DNA of 64,000 nt from Pseudoscardovia suis (GTDB taxonomy: Bacteria; Actinomycetota; Actinomycetes; Actinomycetales; Bifidobacteriaceae). Position 1 is the first letter of the stretch. Every line of letters starts with the position of its first letter. Both the position numbers and the translations under genes were made by a program. The DNA lies in contig NZ_PGFC01000001.1 in the NCBI RefSeq assembly GCF_002797875.1, positions 434,001-498,000 of the forward strand, given 5' to 3'. A model generated the notes under the pieces. The model ran no database searches. It was not told the origin of the DNA and worked only from the letters and a program-made list of their open reading frames with translations. Shown one piece after another: positions 56,743 through 64,000 of this stretch.

Positions 56743-57984
56743 TTAGATGAACATGCTTTGGAGGTATGCGCTCTTCTGCTTCTTAAGGAGCTCGACCCTC
56801 TTTCTGAATATGTCGATAGTGCTATCAAGCGTCGTAAAGAACTTTCCGATTTCCTGTTGCTCAGGCAACGAGGGAACCCGGACGGTTTCCTTGAGGAAGT
56901 CGGGAACGACGATTTCGTGCATCATTGTCGAGCGTTTCGTGCTTCGGGCGAGGATCCGCCGCATGAGGAGCTCGTCGTGTATCGCCTCTTTCCAGAACGC
57001 GAGATTATACCTACGCCCAGGAATCGGCCTCAGCACCACAAAGACATGGGAAACGATGCCGTCTCCTAGGTCGTTCTCGACGAACCTGCCGAAAGCGAAT
57101 TCATTCGATGTATGCCCTTCGAAAGCGATGTCCCCGACCCTCATCACGTTGTATGTCCGCATGTAGTCATCGCTGGAGTCCGCGGGCTCACGGGACGCGT
57201 ACCGCATTCCCGCCACCGAGATGATGTCCTTTGCGGAGAAACTCCCGTCGTTCTTTTCGCGCGACGGGGCATACAACTCACCAAACTGTTGCGTCTCCCA
57301 TTCTCCACTGAATCCGGTGAATCTTAGGCGTGGTTCGGTTTCGCCTTCCCGTGGGAACATGAGCTGCAGGTAGGCTTGTTTCTTCTGCCTGAGGAGGGCC
57401 TCCTGTCGCTCGGCGGCGGCGATAAGGCTGTCGAGGGTGGAGAAGAACCGGCCGATGAGGCGCTGCTCGGGGAGACCCGGTAGAGCAATGTGATGCTGTT
57501 CAACGTCTGATGCGTTGATTGAAGGCAGGGCACCGATGCGAGCCAGATTCGAGAGCCGAATTCGGTTGAATGCCGAAAGGCAGAAATCAACGTCCCATGA
57601 TTTCCCATCGGGAATGTATGCCATCATGTTGTTATCCATGAGAAATGGAGTAGCTGCAACGCGCTTTCTGTCAAGAAAGACGGCCGCGCCGACCTTTGCG
57701 AAAATAATCGCGGGAACCGTCGTAATCGGTTTCCAGTGGTTTTTCACGACTTGCTCAGCAGACACGTAATTGCTTGAAGCAGACATCACTGATTCATTTC
57801 CCGACAAGTTCATGTCGGATACCTTGTAGAACGGAAGGCCGTCGGTGCCTCCCTGCTCAGCATCCGGGAAACCCACGCCACTAGTAGCTGAACCCACCTC
57901 GCCCAACTGTCGCTGCTCCCAAGGGTCAGTGAAGCCGCGGAAACGCAGTTCTGGCACCGTTTTCTTGCTGTTCTTCTTGGCCAT
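56743..57984 (-). CDS. hsdS: Type I restriction enzyme specificity subunit (expressed copy S4)
   Basis: 413 residues, complete. The start is at 57984 (GAGG 5 nt upstream), giving MAKKNSKKTVPELRFRGF, a leader absent from the other three hsdS copies. Order: N-terminal leader, WEQRQLGEV (IR1), TRD1, central helix region (IR2), TRD2 (FGELYAPSREKNDGSFSAK...), C-terminal helix ending AYLQSMFI. Two TRDs each read one half of a bipartite DNA target. It is last in the operon hsdR-hsdM-mrr-hsdS, so it is the active copy in this orientation. Confidence 0.93.
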   Translation of the reverse strand: MAKKNSKKTVPELRFRGFTDPWEQRQLGEVGSATSGVGFPDAEQGGTDGLPFYKVSDMNLSGNESVMSASSNYVSAEQVVKNHWKPITTVPAIIFAKVGAAVFLDRKRVAATPFLMDNNMMAYIPDGKSWDVDFCLSAFNRIRLSNLARIGALPSINASDVEQHHIALPGLPEQRLIGRFFSTLDSLIAAAERQEALLRQKKQAYLQLMFPREGETEPRLRFTGFSGEWETQQFGELYAPSREKNDGSFSAKDIISVAGMRYASREPADSSDDYMRTYNVMRVGDIAFEGHTSNEFAFGRFVENDLGDGIVSHVFVVLRPIPGRRYNLAFWKEAIHDELLMRRILARSTKRSTMMHEIVVPDFLKETVRVPSLPEQQEIGKFFTTLDSTIDIFRKRVELLKKQKSAYLQSMFI

Positions 57985-58028
57985 TATTACCTCGTGTTCG
58001 TGAAAATCAATGCACATTCTTGGGTGTG

Positions 58029-59027
58029 CTAAACCCGGTCGGGATGGAAGAAATCGTCATCAAGCACCCATGCCGTGACTTCTTGGGCGTGCAGATGATA
58101 GCGCCTGACGAGTTCGGCGATTTTCGTGCCATTAATCAGCGTGACCATCCGTGTGTAGGAACGAGATGCGCGGACGGCGTCCTGCGAAAAGTCGGACGTG
58201 GTGATGAAGATACCGTATTCGGCGTTGAACTTGTCCATTGCGCCACGGAATCGGTCAATCTCCGGGCTGGACACCGTTCCCTGCCAACGCTTAGCCTGGA
58301 TGGCGACGCGAGTGGTCCGAAAATCGTCGCCAGTCACGTAGCCGAAGCCGTCAATCCCGCCATCACCCGTTGCTTTGATGCCGAGGTCGGGGTCAATGGT
58401 GACGCCCATTTCCTTCACCAGCTCGCGGGCGAATTCCTCAAACCGTATCGGCGTCAGGCCCATGAGCGCGTTGTGAAGCCTAGATTGGAACTCGATTTCA
58501 GGGTCTTCGGATTCGGGAAGCGACATCTCAGTTTGTTCGATGGCATCACCCGTGTCTTCCGCCTGTTCCACGGTAGACACAGGTGCTTCGGTCTCGACAG
58601 GTTGCACGGAATTCTCCGAGTTGGCTTCACGCAATTGCTTGTTGCGTTTCGCACGGCGGTTCCACTCCGCACGAGCCGGCTTGAACACTTCCTTCATGAG
58701 ATCCCATGAATTCATGTCCACTTCACGGCCCTTGTCCGTCAGGGCAACCGTATGCCTGTCTTCGTCAGACAGGTACCCAGTGAAGACCAGGTCCTTGATA
58801 CTCATGTAGAAGGGGAAGTCGAAGGGGCGGAACGTCTCGCCGGGCCGGTTCGGGGAGTCCTTCTCCGCAGTGATCGTCTCTACATCGATGATTCGTGAGG
58901 AATTCTTCAATTCCTCACGAATCTGGGCACGCGTTGCGCGTCCGCCCAGCAGACGAACGACGCGGATGATTTCCGGGTAAATCAGTCGGCGTTGCTCGTC
59001 TTGTGGCAAATCATGGAATTCGGTCAT
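58029..59027 (-). CDS. mrr: Mrr-family restriction endonuclease
   Basis: 332 residues. The N-terminal winged-helix domain (about 1-95) is joined by a Glu/Ser/Thr-rich linker (about 125-175) to an Mrr catalytic domain: GDGGIDGFGYV followed by RVAIQAKRW, the Mrr form of the PD-(D/E)xK site (Asp, then Gln-x-Lys). Mrr enzymes cut DNA carrying foreign methylation. Its ATGA overlap with hsdM and position before hsdS place it inside the type I operon, which suggests coordinated control or a joint defence unit. Confidence 0.9.
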   Translation of the reverse strand: MTEFHDLPQDEQRRLIYPEIIRVVRLLGGRATRAQIREELKNSSRIIDVETITAEKDSPNRPGETFRPFDFPFYMSIKDLVFTGYLSDEDRHTVALTDKGREVDMNSWDLMKEVFKPARAEWNRRAKRNKQLREANSENSVQPVETEAPVSTVEQAEDTGDAIEQTEMSLPESEDPEIEFQSRLHNALMGLTPIRFEEFARELVKEMGVTIDPDLGIKATGDGGIDGFGYVTGDDFRTTRVAIQAKRWQGTVSSPEIDRFRGAMDKFNAEYGIFITTSDFSQDAVRASRSYTRMVTLINGTKIAELVRRYHLHAQEVTAWVLDDDFFHPDRV

Positions 59028-60763
59028 TCCTGCGCCTCCGATGTTGCTTCCTTGCCGGACTGCTCCGACCCATCGTCGTTCATCGCCGACGTGGGAACGA
59101 GCTGGTCGATCATGGCCTGGAGTTCCTTTTCGAGGCGTTCCATCTCCTTAGCATTGCTCTCGAGCTCGCGGTTGACTTCGTCGAGATCGATGGGTTCCTC
59201 TTCCTCGAAAGTGTCCACGTAACGGGGGATGTTCAGGTTGTAGTCGTTCTCCTTGATTTCGTCGAGCGACGCAACGTGAGCGTACTTGTCCACGTCTTTG
59301 CGGGCGGCATAGGTGTCGATGATCTTCTGGATGTCTTCATCGCGCAGGCGGTTCTGGTTCTTGCCCTTTTCGAAATTTTGGGAGGCGTCGATGAAGAGGA
59401 TGTCGTTCGTCGTCCTGTCTTTGCGGAATACCAGCACGACGGTCGGAATCGACGTGGAGTAGAACAGGTTGCTCGGCATGCCGATCACGGCATCGAGGTA
59501 GTTCTTGTCGATGATGGCGCGGCGGATGGTGCCTTCGGCAGCGCCACGGAACAGCACGCCGTGGGGGAGCACAATGGCCATGCGCCCGGTGGGCTTGAGA
59601 TGGTAGAGGCAATGCTCCACGAAGGCGTAGTCGGCCTTGGACTTGGGTGCGAGCTTGCCGAAGTCCTTGAAACGGGGATCCTTCAGCTTGGATTCCGAGT
59701 TGTCCCAATGCTGCGAATACGGCGGGTTGGCTACCACAGCATCGAAGGAGCGCGGATGGTCGATTCCGTTGCTGTCGATGCCGTCCGGCCAATCCTGCTC
59801 GAGAGTGTCGGCGTTGCGCAGATCCATCCACTGGTAGTCCACGTCGTGCATCATGAGGTTCATGCGCGCGAGGTTGTATGTGGTGCGGTTGAGTTCCTGT
59901 CCGTAGAAATGCACATGCTTGTCGGCGGGCAGCTCACCGTTGTTCGCCTTCCTCAGTTCGCCCTGCACCGTGAGCAGGAGTGACCCCGATCCGCACGTGG
60001 GGTCATAGACGTCGAAATCCACGCCGGGGGCATGCACCGCAGTCTTCTCCGTGTCGCTCGAATCCTCCGGCACATAGGTGACGAGACCGGCCAGCACACG
60101 CGACACTTCGTGCGGGGTGTAGAACTCGCCTGCCTTTTTGCCGCTGTTGCCGGCGAACTGTGCGATGAGGTACTCGTAGACGTTGCCCAGGATGTCGTGC
60201 CCGGATTCATCCAGGAAGTTCACCTCGTCGATGCGTTCCACCAAGTCCGCCAGCGCCTTCGTGCGCGCGGCGGTTGAGTTGCCCAGAGACGAGTTCATGA
60301 GGTTGATGTCGTCAAACACGTCACGGAAGTCGCGACTGGCATCTGCATTGAGCTGTGCGTTCTGCTTGAAGTGATCGAAGATGTTGCCGAAGTCCTCGGG
60401 GCGCACCTGCTGGTCCTTGACCTTGCGGACGAGAGTCGCCCACGTGTCTTCCGGGTCAATGGCGTAGCCGAGTTCCTCGGAAAGGGCCTGGTGCCATTCA
60501 TCCAGCCCCTCCTGCTCGACGTCCCGGGCATAGGCGTCATTGATGTCCTCGCCGTCCTTCATGGTCAGAAGCCCTGAATTCTTCAGGAAACGCTCCTGCT
60601 TGGCGGAGAGGTAGCGGTAGAAGATGAAGCCGAGAATGTAGTCGCGGAACTCGCTGGCATCCATTTTTCCACGCAGTGCGTTCGCCATCGCCCACAGCTG
60701 GGAGGTGAGGTTCTTCGCGCGCTGCTCGTCGGAGATATGTTCGGATTCGTTCTGGTCTGTCAT
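59024..60763 (-). CDS. hsdM: Type I restriction enzyme modification subunit
   Basis: 579-residue N6-adenine methyltransferase. The N-terminal helical HsdM domain (to about 150) precedes the SAM motif (YDPTCGSGSLLLT) and the catalytic NPPYS near residue 350 (FDAVVANPPYSQHW). It pairs with HsdS to methylate both half-sites. The start at 60763 has AGGA upstream; the gene follows hsdR after 60 nt. Confidence 0.95.
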   Translation of the reverse strand: MTDQNESEHISDEQRAKNLTSQLWAMANALRGKMDASEFRDYILGFIFYRYLSAKQERFLKNSGLLTMKDGEDINDAYARDVEQEGLDEWHQALSEELGYAIDPEDTWATLVRKVKDQQVRPEDFGNIFDHFKQNAQLNADASRDFRDVFDDINLMNSSLGNSTAARTKALADLVERIDEVNFLDESGHDILGNVYEYLIAQFAGNSGKKAGEFYTPHEVSRVLAGLVTYVPEDSSDTEKTAVHAPGVDFDVYDPTCGSGSLLLTVQGELRKANNGELPADKHVHFYGQELNRTTYNLARMNLMMHDVDYQWMDLRNADTLEQDWPDGIDSNGIDHPRSFDAVVANPPYSQHWDNSESKLKDPRFKDFGKLAPKSKADYAFVEHCLYHLKPTGRMAIVLPHGVLFRGAAEGTIRRAIIDKNYLDAVIGMPSNLFYSTSIPTVVLVFRKDRTTNDILFIDASQNFEKGKNQNRLRDEDIQKIIDTYAARKDVDKYAHVASLDEIKENDYNLNIPRYVDTFEEEEPIDLDEVNRELESNAKEMERLEKELQAMIDQLVPTSAMNDDGSEQSGKEATSEAQE

Positions 60764-60823
60764 GTCTGTTCCTGTTCTTTATGAGTGTTTTGTGGTGATT
60801 GGCCAGAGGTCAGTCCTTGCGGG

Positions 60824-63800
60824 TCAGTACTTGGTCATCCGATCGGCGAAGTTCTGGAGGGCTTCGTGCAGCTTGTTGCGGTACTGCAGACGTGACATCT
60901 CCCGGACCTCGGGATCCTCGGCGTCGCTCTGGTAGTAGCAGGCCACTCCGTCGCTCATGATCGCGCCCTTGTACAGGCGCTCGAATTCGCTTCCTTGGTT
61001 AAGGTCAGACGTTCCCTTGGTATGACGCCTGATGATTTTCTCGATGAGCAGCTGAGCGGACTCAACATCAACCAAGCCCCACTTTTTTCGGAAGCCCACG
61101 ATCTGGCTGCGCTGGCTTTCCTCGGTGTACTTGTTCACGATATTGGTGATGTGCTCCGGCTTGACGGGGTAGGTGAGTCTCTGCGTCTCTTCGAGCTCGT
61201 GGTTCATCGCGGCATCCGCCGTTCGGATGATGCGATTTGCCTGCGTGCGGTTCTCCATGGCGTTAGCATGGTCTCTGAGGACGGTGTATTTCTTATCCAC
61301 GTCGTCGGAATCCTCGTGGACGGCGTTGATCAGGTCGGCGAGGAGTTTCGCGATGTAGTCGAAGTTCACACGTACATCAGAGATGTGCTCGACCCTGAAG
61401 TGCAGCGAATCCATGTCGAGCAGCGGCTTGTCGTCGGGGTCTACGGGATCCACCGGATTGACGGGGTCGGCCGGGGCAGTATCGAGGAAAAGCGTCGTGA
61501 CGGTCCACTCGTATTCCTTCTGGTCGATGCCGAGATCGTCATACAGCTTGTCCGGGTTCTCGTAGTCGAATTCGTCGTACTGCTTGAGCCTGCCCACGTT
61601 GTCGCTGAGCTCCTGGACAAGCTGGTGGATGTGGGCTTGTTCCTCCTCGCTCTGCGGCGTGCGAGCAAAGCCATCCGTCAATTCACGGATCTCATCGACA
61701 ATCTTCTTCGTCTTCGCGGCGGCGTTATCATACGGCTCCGCGAGAACCGAAGACAGGTCGTCAGTGTCGATGGGCAGCTTTTCCTGGACGTTGGCGGAAT
61801 CGCGATTCGCGTACTTGCCAATCGCCTCATCCATCAGCTTCTTGGAGGTGGTGGGGTATCGGTAATTGACGATGTGGCCGAACGGCTTGGCGCTTGAATC
61901 CTCTACGCGGTTCGTACGCGAATATGCCTGAATGAGGTTCGCGCCGGCAAGCACTCGGTCAACATAAAGTGTGTTGAGCTTGGGGGCATCGTATCCCGTC
62001 AGAAGCTGATCCACCACGATGGCGAGGTCGAGTTTTTCACCCTCACGCTGCTTGTCGGCGAGCCTTTCCATCACATCGTTGAAATAGCCATCGACGTTGA
62101 GGTCGTCCTGGCACCAGCTGGTGCCGAAGGTCTGGTCGTAGTCCTTAATTGCGGTACGCAGCCCAAGGTTGTTCGCATACTGGTTATCGCCATTGTCAGT
62201 GGACCACGAGAACGTCACCGCGACCTTGATCGGCTGCTTGCCTTCTTCGACCAGCTTGGCATTTGCCTTCTTGAACTCCTCGTAGTATGCGAGCGCCATC
62301 GGGATCGAGGATCCACCCCCGCGCACGTGGGTGGTGAGGATGGCGTTGTAGCGGAACTCTTTCGAACGGTTGCGCCACTTGGTGACGATGTCTTCCACCA
62401 CCTTCTCGATATGGTGCGGATTCGAGTCATAGATGCCCGAATCGACGAGGCGTTCGGCTTCGTCGCTGGACATACGGGCGATTTGATCATCGATCTCGCC
62501 TTCGCTGAGGTCCGGATTGCGCTCGGCGAGAATGGCGGGGAGCACCTTCTCGCGAATCTCATCATCGGGAAGCGTATGTTCGAAGTCCACCTTAAAGCCC
62601 AGCACGTTCTTGTCTGCGATGGCTTCGCGAATGGTGTATGCGTGGATGAGCGGGCCGAACGCCTTGTAGGTCAGGTCTCCCTCGAAGGCAGGGGTTCCTG
62701 TGTAGCCGACCCATGCGGAACGGGGGAACTTGTTCTTGATCACGCGGATCATCTCGCCGTTCGTGGAGCGGTGCGCCTCGTCGACGATGAACACAGTGTT
62801 CTTCTTGTCTTGACGGGGGAATGATGCGCTCGAGGAGAGCTTCGCGAGCTTCTGGATGGACGTGACGATGATCGAGTCCTTGGTGGAGGTGCTCGACAGC
62901 TTGCGCTTGAGATCGCGCACATTGGCGGTGTCTGTGATGATACCGGCCTTCTTGTCGGAGGTGGATTCCGGGTCGTAATCGGGGTCGTAGGCCTGGTAGT
63001 CCTCGAAGGTTTGCTTCGTCAGCGCCCTGCGGTCCACGACGAACACGACCTTGTCGACGTTGGGCAGGCGCGCCGCGAGCCATGCTGTCTTGAAGCTGCT
63101 GATGGTTTTGCCTGAGCCGGTGGTATGCCACACATAGCCGACTTCCTGTGCGTCGGTACCGAAGGTGTGGTTTCGAAGCTTCTCGAGAACACGCTTCGTG
63201 GCATACACCTGATAGGGGCGCATGACGATGAGCTTGTTGTGCTTGGGTGAGTTGTCAAGAATCATGTAGTTAGTTGCCATCCGGTGAGCCTGGGGGATGG
63301 ACAGGAACAGATTGCAGAACTCCTTCCAATCGTAGACAGGGGAGCTGTCTTTCTCATGCTGCCAGCGGAATGCGAACGCGGTGTTGAAGGAGTCGGCATC
63401 GGTGTTTGCCATGTAGTGGACGTCTGTGGGGGTCATGCCGATGAGAATCTGCAGGGTGGAGAAGATATCGCCGTACATGTCCCAGCTGGCATACTGCCGC
63501 ATCTGGTTCATCGCTTCCATGGGATCATGGCTCGTGGCCTTTTCCTCGATCTGGATGATCGGAAGGCCGTTGATGAGGAGGGTGGTGTCGAAACGGCAGT
63601 TGGGCGCGCCTGCCTGGACGTGCTCGCGCTTGATTTGGTTGACTATCTGATATGTGGTGTTGCCTGCGCCTACCTGATCCTGGTCGAAGACGGTGAGGTA
63701 CGTGGGTGCTCCGCCGTTGGAATCGTCGCGTTGAATCTGCACCTGGGTCACGCCATTGACTCCGTAAATCCACTGCCCTGCTTTGAACGGGGACGTGAGG

Positions 63801-64000
63801 GCGCAGATCTCCTTTTGGACCTGCGCGAACTCCTGATCGCTCAACAGCTTCCCTTGGAGCTTGTCCCAATTATTACGTTCCAAAATCTCACGGAAGTTCG
63901 TCCACAGCCCTTCCGTGGTCTTGATATCAGCACGATACTCCCACTGCTTCGTCCCACCGATGTGCTGCAGATAGTCGATCAATTGCTTTTCAAAAGCAAG
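60824..64000 (-). CDS. hsdR: Type I restriction enzyme endonuclease/translocase subunit (5' end outside window)
   Basis: At least 1,058 codons; the frame runs off the right edge as ...LAFEKQLIDYLQHIG, so only a few N-terminal residues should be missing (the TTG at 63982 is not the real start). The N-terminal nuclease domain has IIQIEEKA (Glu-x-Lys). The SF2 motor follows: WHTTGSGKTISS (motif I), VFIVDEAHRS (motif II), GYTGTP (motif III), and motif VI region QAYSRTNRVED. The C-terminal helical domain binds HsdM. It translocates DNA and cleaves unmodified sequence. Confidence 0.95.
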   Translation of the reverse strand, partial: LAFEKQLIDYLQHIGGTKQWEYRADIKTTEGLWTNFREILERNNWDKLQGKLLSDQEFAQVQKEICALTSPFKAGQWIYGVNGVTQVQIQRDDSNGGAPTYLTVFDQDQVGAGNTTYQIVNQIKREHVQAGAPNCRFDTTLLINGLPIIQIEEKATSHDPMEAMNQMRQYASWDMYGDIFSTLQILIGMTPTDVHYMANTDADSFNTAFAFRWQHEKDSSPVYDWKEFCNLFLSIPQAHRMATNYMILDNSPKHNKLIVMRPYQVYATKRVLEKLRNHTFGTDAQEVGYVWHTTGSGKTISSFKTAWLAARLPNVDKVVFVVDRRALTKQTFEDYQAYDPDYDPESTSDKKAGIITDTANVRDLKRKLSSTSTKDSIIVTSIQKLAKLSSSASFPRQDKKNTVFIVDEAHRSTNGEMIRVIKNKFPRSAWVGYTGTPAFEGDLTYKAFGPLIHAYTIREAIADKNVLGFKVDFEHTLPDDEIREKVLPAILAERNPDLSEGEIDDQIARMSSDEAERLVDSGIYDSNPHHIEKVVEDIVTKWRNRSKEFRYNAILTTHVRGGGSSIPMALAYYEEFKKANAKLVEEGKQPIKVAVTFSWSTDNGDNQYANNLGLRTAIKDYDQTFGTSWCQDDLNVDGYFNDVMERLADKQREGEKLDLAIVVDQLLTGYDAPKLNTLYVDRVLAGANLIQAYSRTNRVEDSSAKPFGHIVNYRYPTTSKKLMDEAIGKYANRDSANVQEKLPIDTDDLSSVLAEPYDNAAAKTKKIVDEIRELTDGFARTPQSEEEQAHIHQLVQELSDNVGRLKQYDEFDYENPDKLYDDLGIDQKEYEWTVTTLFLDTAPADPVNPVDPVDPDDKPLLDMDSLHFRVEHISDVRVNFDYIAKLLADLINAVHEDSDDVDKKYTVLRDHANAMENRTQANRIIRTADAAMNHELEETQRLTYPVKPEHITNIVNKYTEESQRSQIVGFRKKWGLVDVESAQLLIEKIIRRHTKGTSDLNQGSEFERLYKGAIMSDGVACYYQSDAEDPEVREMSRLQYRNKLHEALQNFADRMTKY

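Larger units (their letters stand above)
52426..57426. repeat. IR2: ~75-bp central hsdS repeat, four copies
   Basis: The region coding for LIAAAERQE..LLKQKKQAYLQLMFP, between the two TRDs, is almost identical in all four hsdS genes: 52426-52500 (+), 54755-54838 (-), 56036-56109 (+), 57353-57426 (-). Recombination here would exchange TRD2 and the C-terminus while leaving TRD1 in place. Confidence 0.85.
51935..57921. repeat. IR1: 20-bp inversion repeat, five exact copies
   Basis: TGGGAGCAGCGACAGTTGGG occurs at 51935-51954 (+), 55286-55305 (-), 55556-55575 (+), 56162-56181 (+) and 57902-57921 (-). It encodes WEQRQLG at the entrance of TRDs, and a 13-bp partial copy is at 52553. Opposite orientations between S4 and S1/S3 make these inverted repeats, as needed for recombinase-driven inversion. 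Confidence 0.85.

Overview
The window is chromosomal DNA of a high-GC actinobacterium, almost certainly a Bifidobacterium species. The evidence is the GC-rich codon usage of the core genes, an actinobacterial glnE, a pyrB-pyrI-pyrC / pyrF / pyrK-pyrD-pyrE cluster with a class 1B (PyrK-dependent) PyrD, and an actinobacterial-type LexA box. The species cannot be named from the sequence alone. No tRNA, rRNA, prophage or complete insertion sequence was found.

Layout. 0.3-18.1 kb holds nitrogen and one-carbon metabolism: gltBD, a small membrane protein, a solo ABC ATPase, trmI, a SixA-type phosphatase, a LacI regulator divergent from metE-metF, then glnE. 18.2-27.5 kb holds a CPA1 cation/proton antiporter (minus strand) and the pyrimidine genes. 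27.5-36.5 kb holds two Sel1-repeat genes, the second behind a textbook SOS box, then kup and a DEDDh exonuclease. 36.7-41.4 kb is a less GC-rich operon: a polar amino-acid ABC importer with an L-ATC-hydrolase-family enzyme between permease and ATPase genes. 41.4-49.3 kb holds an orphan HsdR-N-type nuclease, an ABC-F ATPase, a DUF4232-like lipoprotein, an MgtC-family protein and metY. 50-64 kb is a defence region: an AAA ATPase behind AT-rich 9-bp repeats, and a type I restriction-modification locus (hsdR-hsdM-mrr-hsdS on the minus strand, hsdR cut by the window edge). This locus carries one complete hsdS, three promoterless hsdS cassettes in alternating orientation, and a tyrosine recombinase: an invertible, phase-variable specificity system.

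The least expected feature is a family of intergenic tandem arrays: 27.5-28.4, 33.8-35.3, 42.8-43.3 and 45.3-46.2 kb, about 53 units in all. Each unit is a GC-rich hairpin (arms like GCCGAGGGTGCA, 6-8 nt loop), and units recur every 73-75 bp, often exactly 74. Arms vary between units but often change together, the spacing is close to seven helical turns, and 74 is not a multiple of three, so the ORFs running through the arrays are not genes. I know of no name or function for them. A second recurrent oddity is short tandem duplications (12-25 bp) that start at or just after stop codons, often copying the stop codon.

How the genes work together: GOGAT (GltBD) and GlnE handle ammonium assimilation and glutamine synthetase control; MetE, MetF and MetY form methionine and its methyl supply; the pyr genes make UMP de novo. 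The 37-41 kb operon and metY point to active sulphur amino-acid acquisition. HsdRMS, Mrr and the hsdS inversion cassettes form a variable DNA-recognition system.
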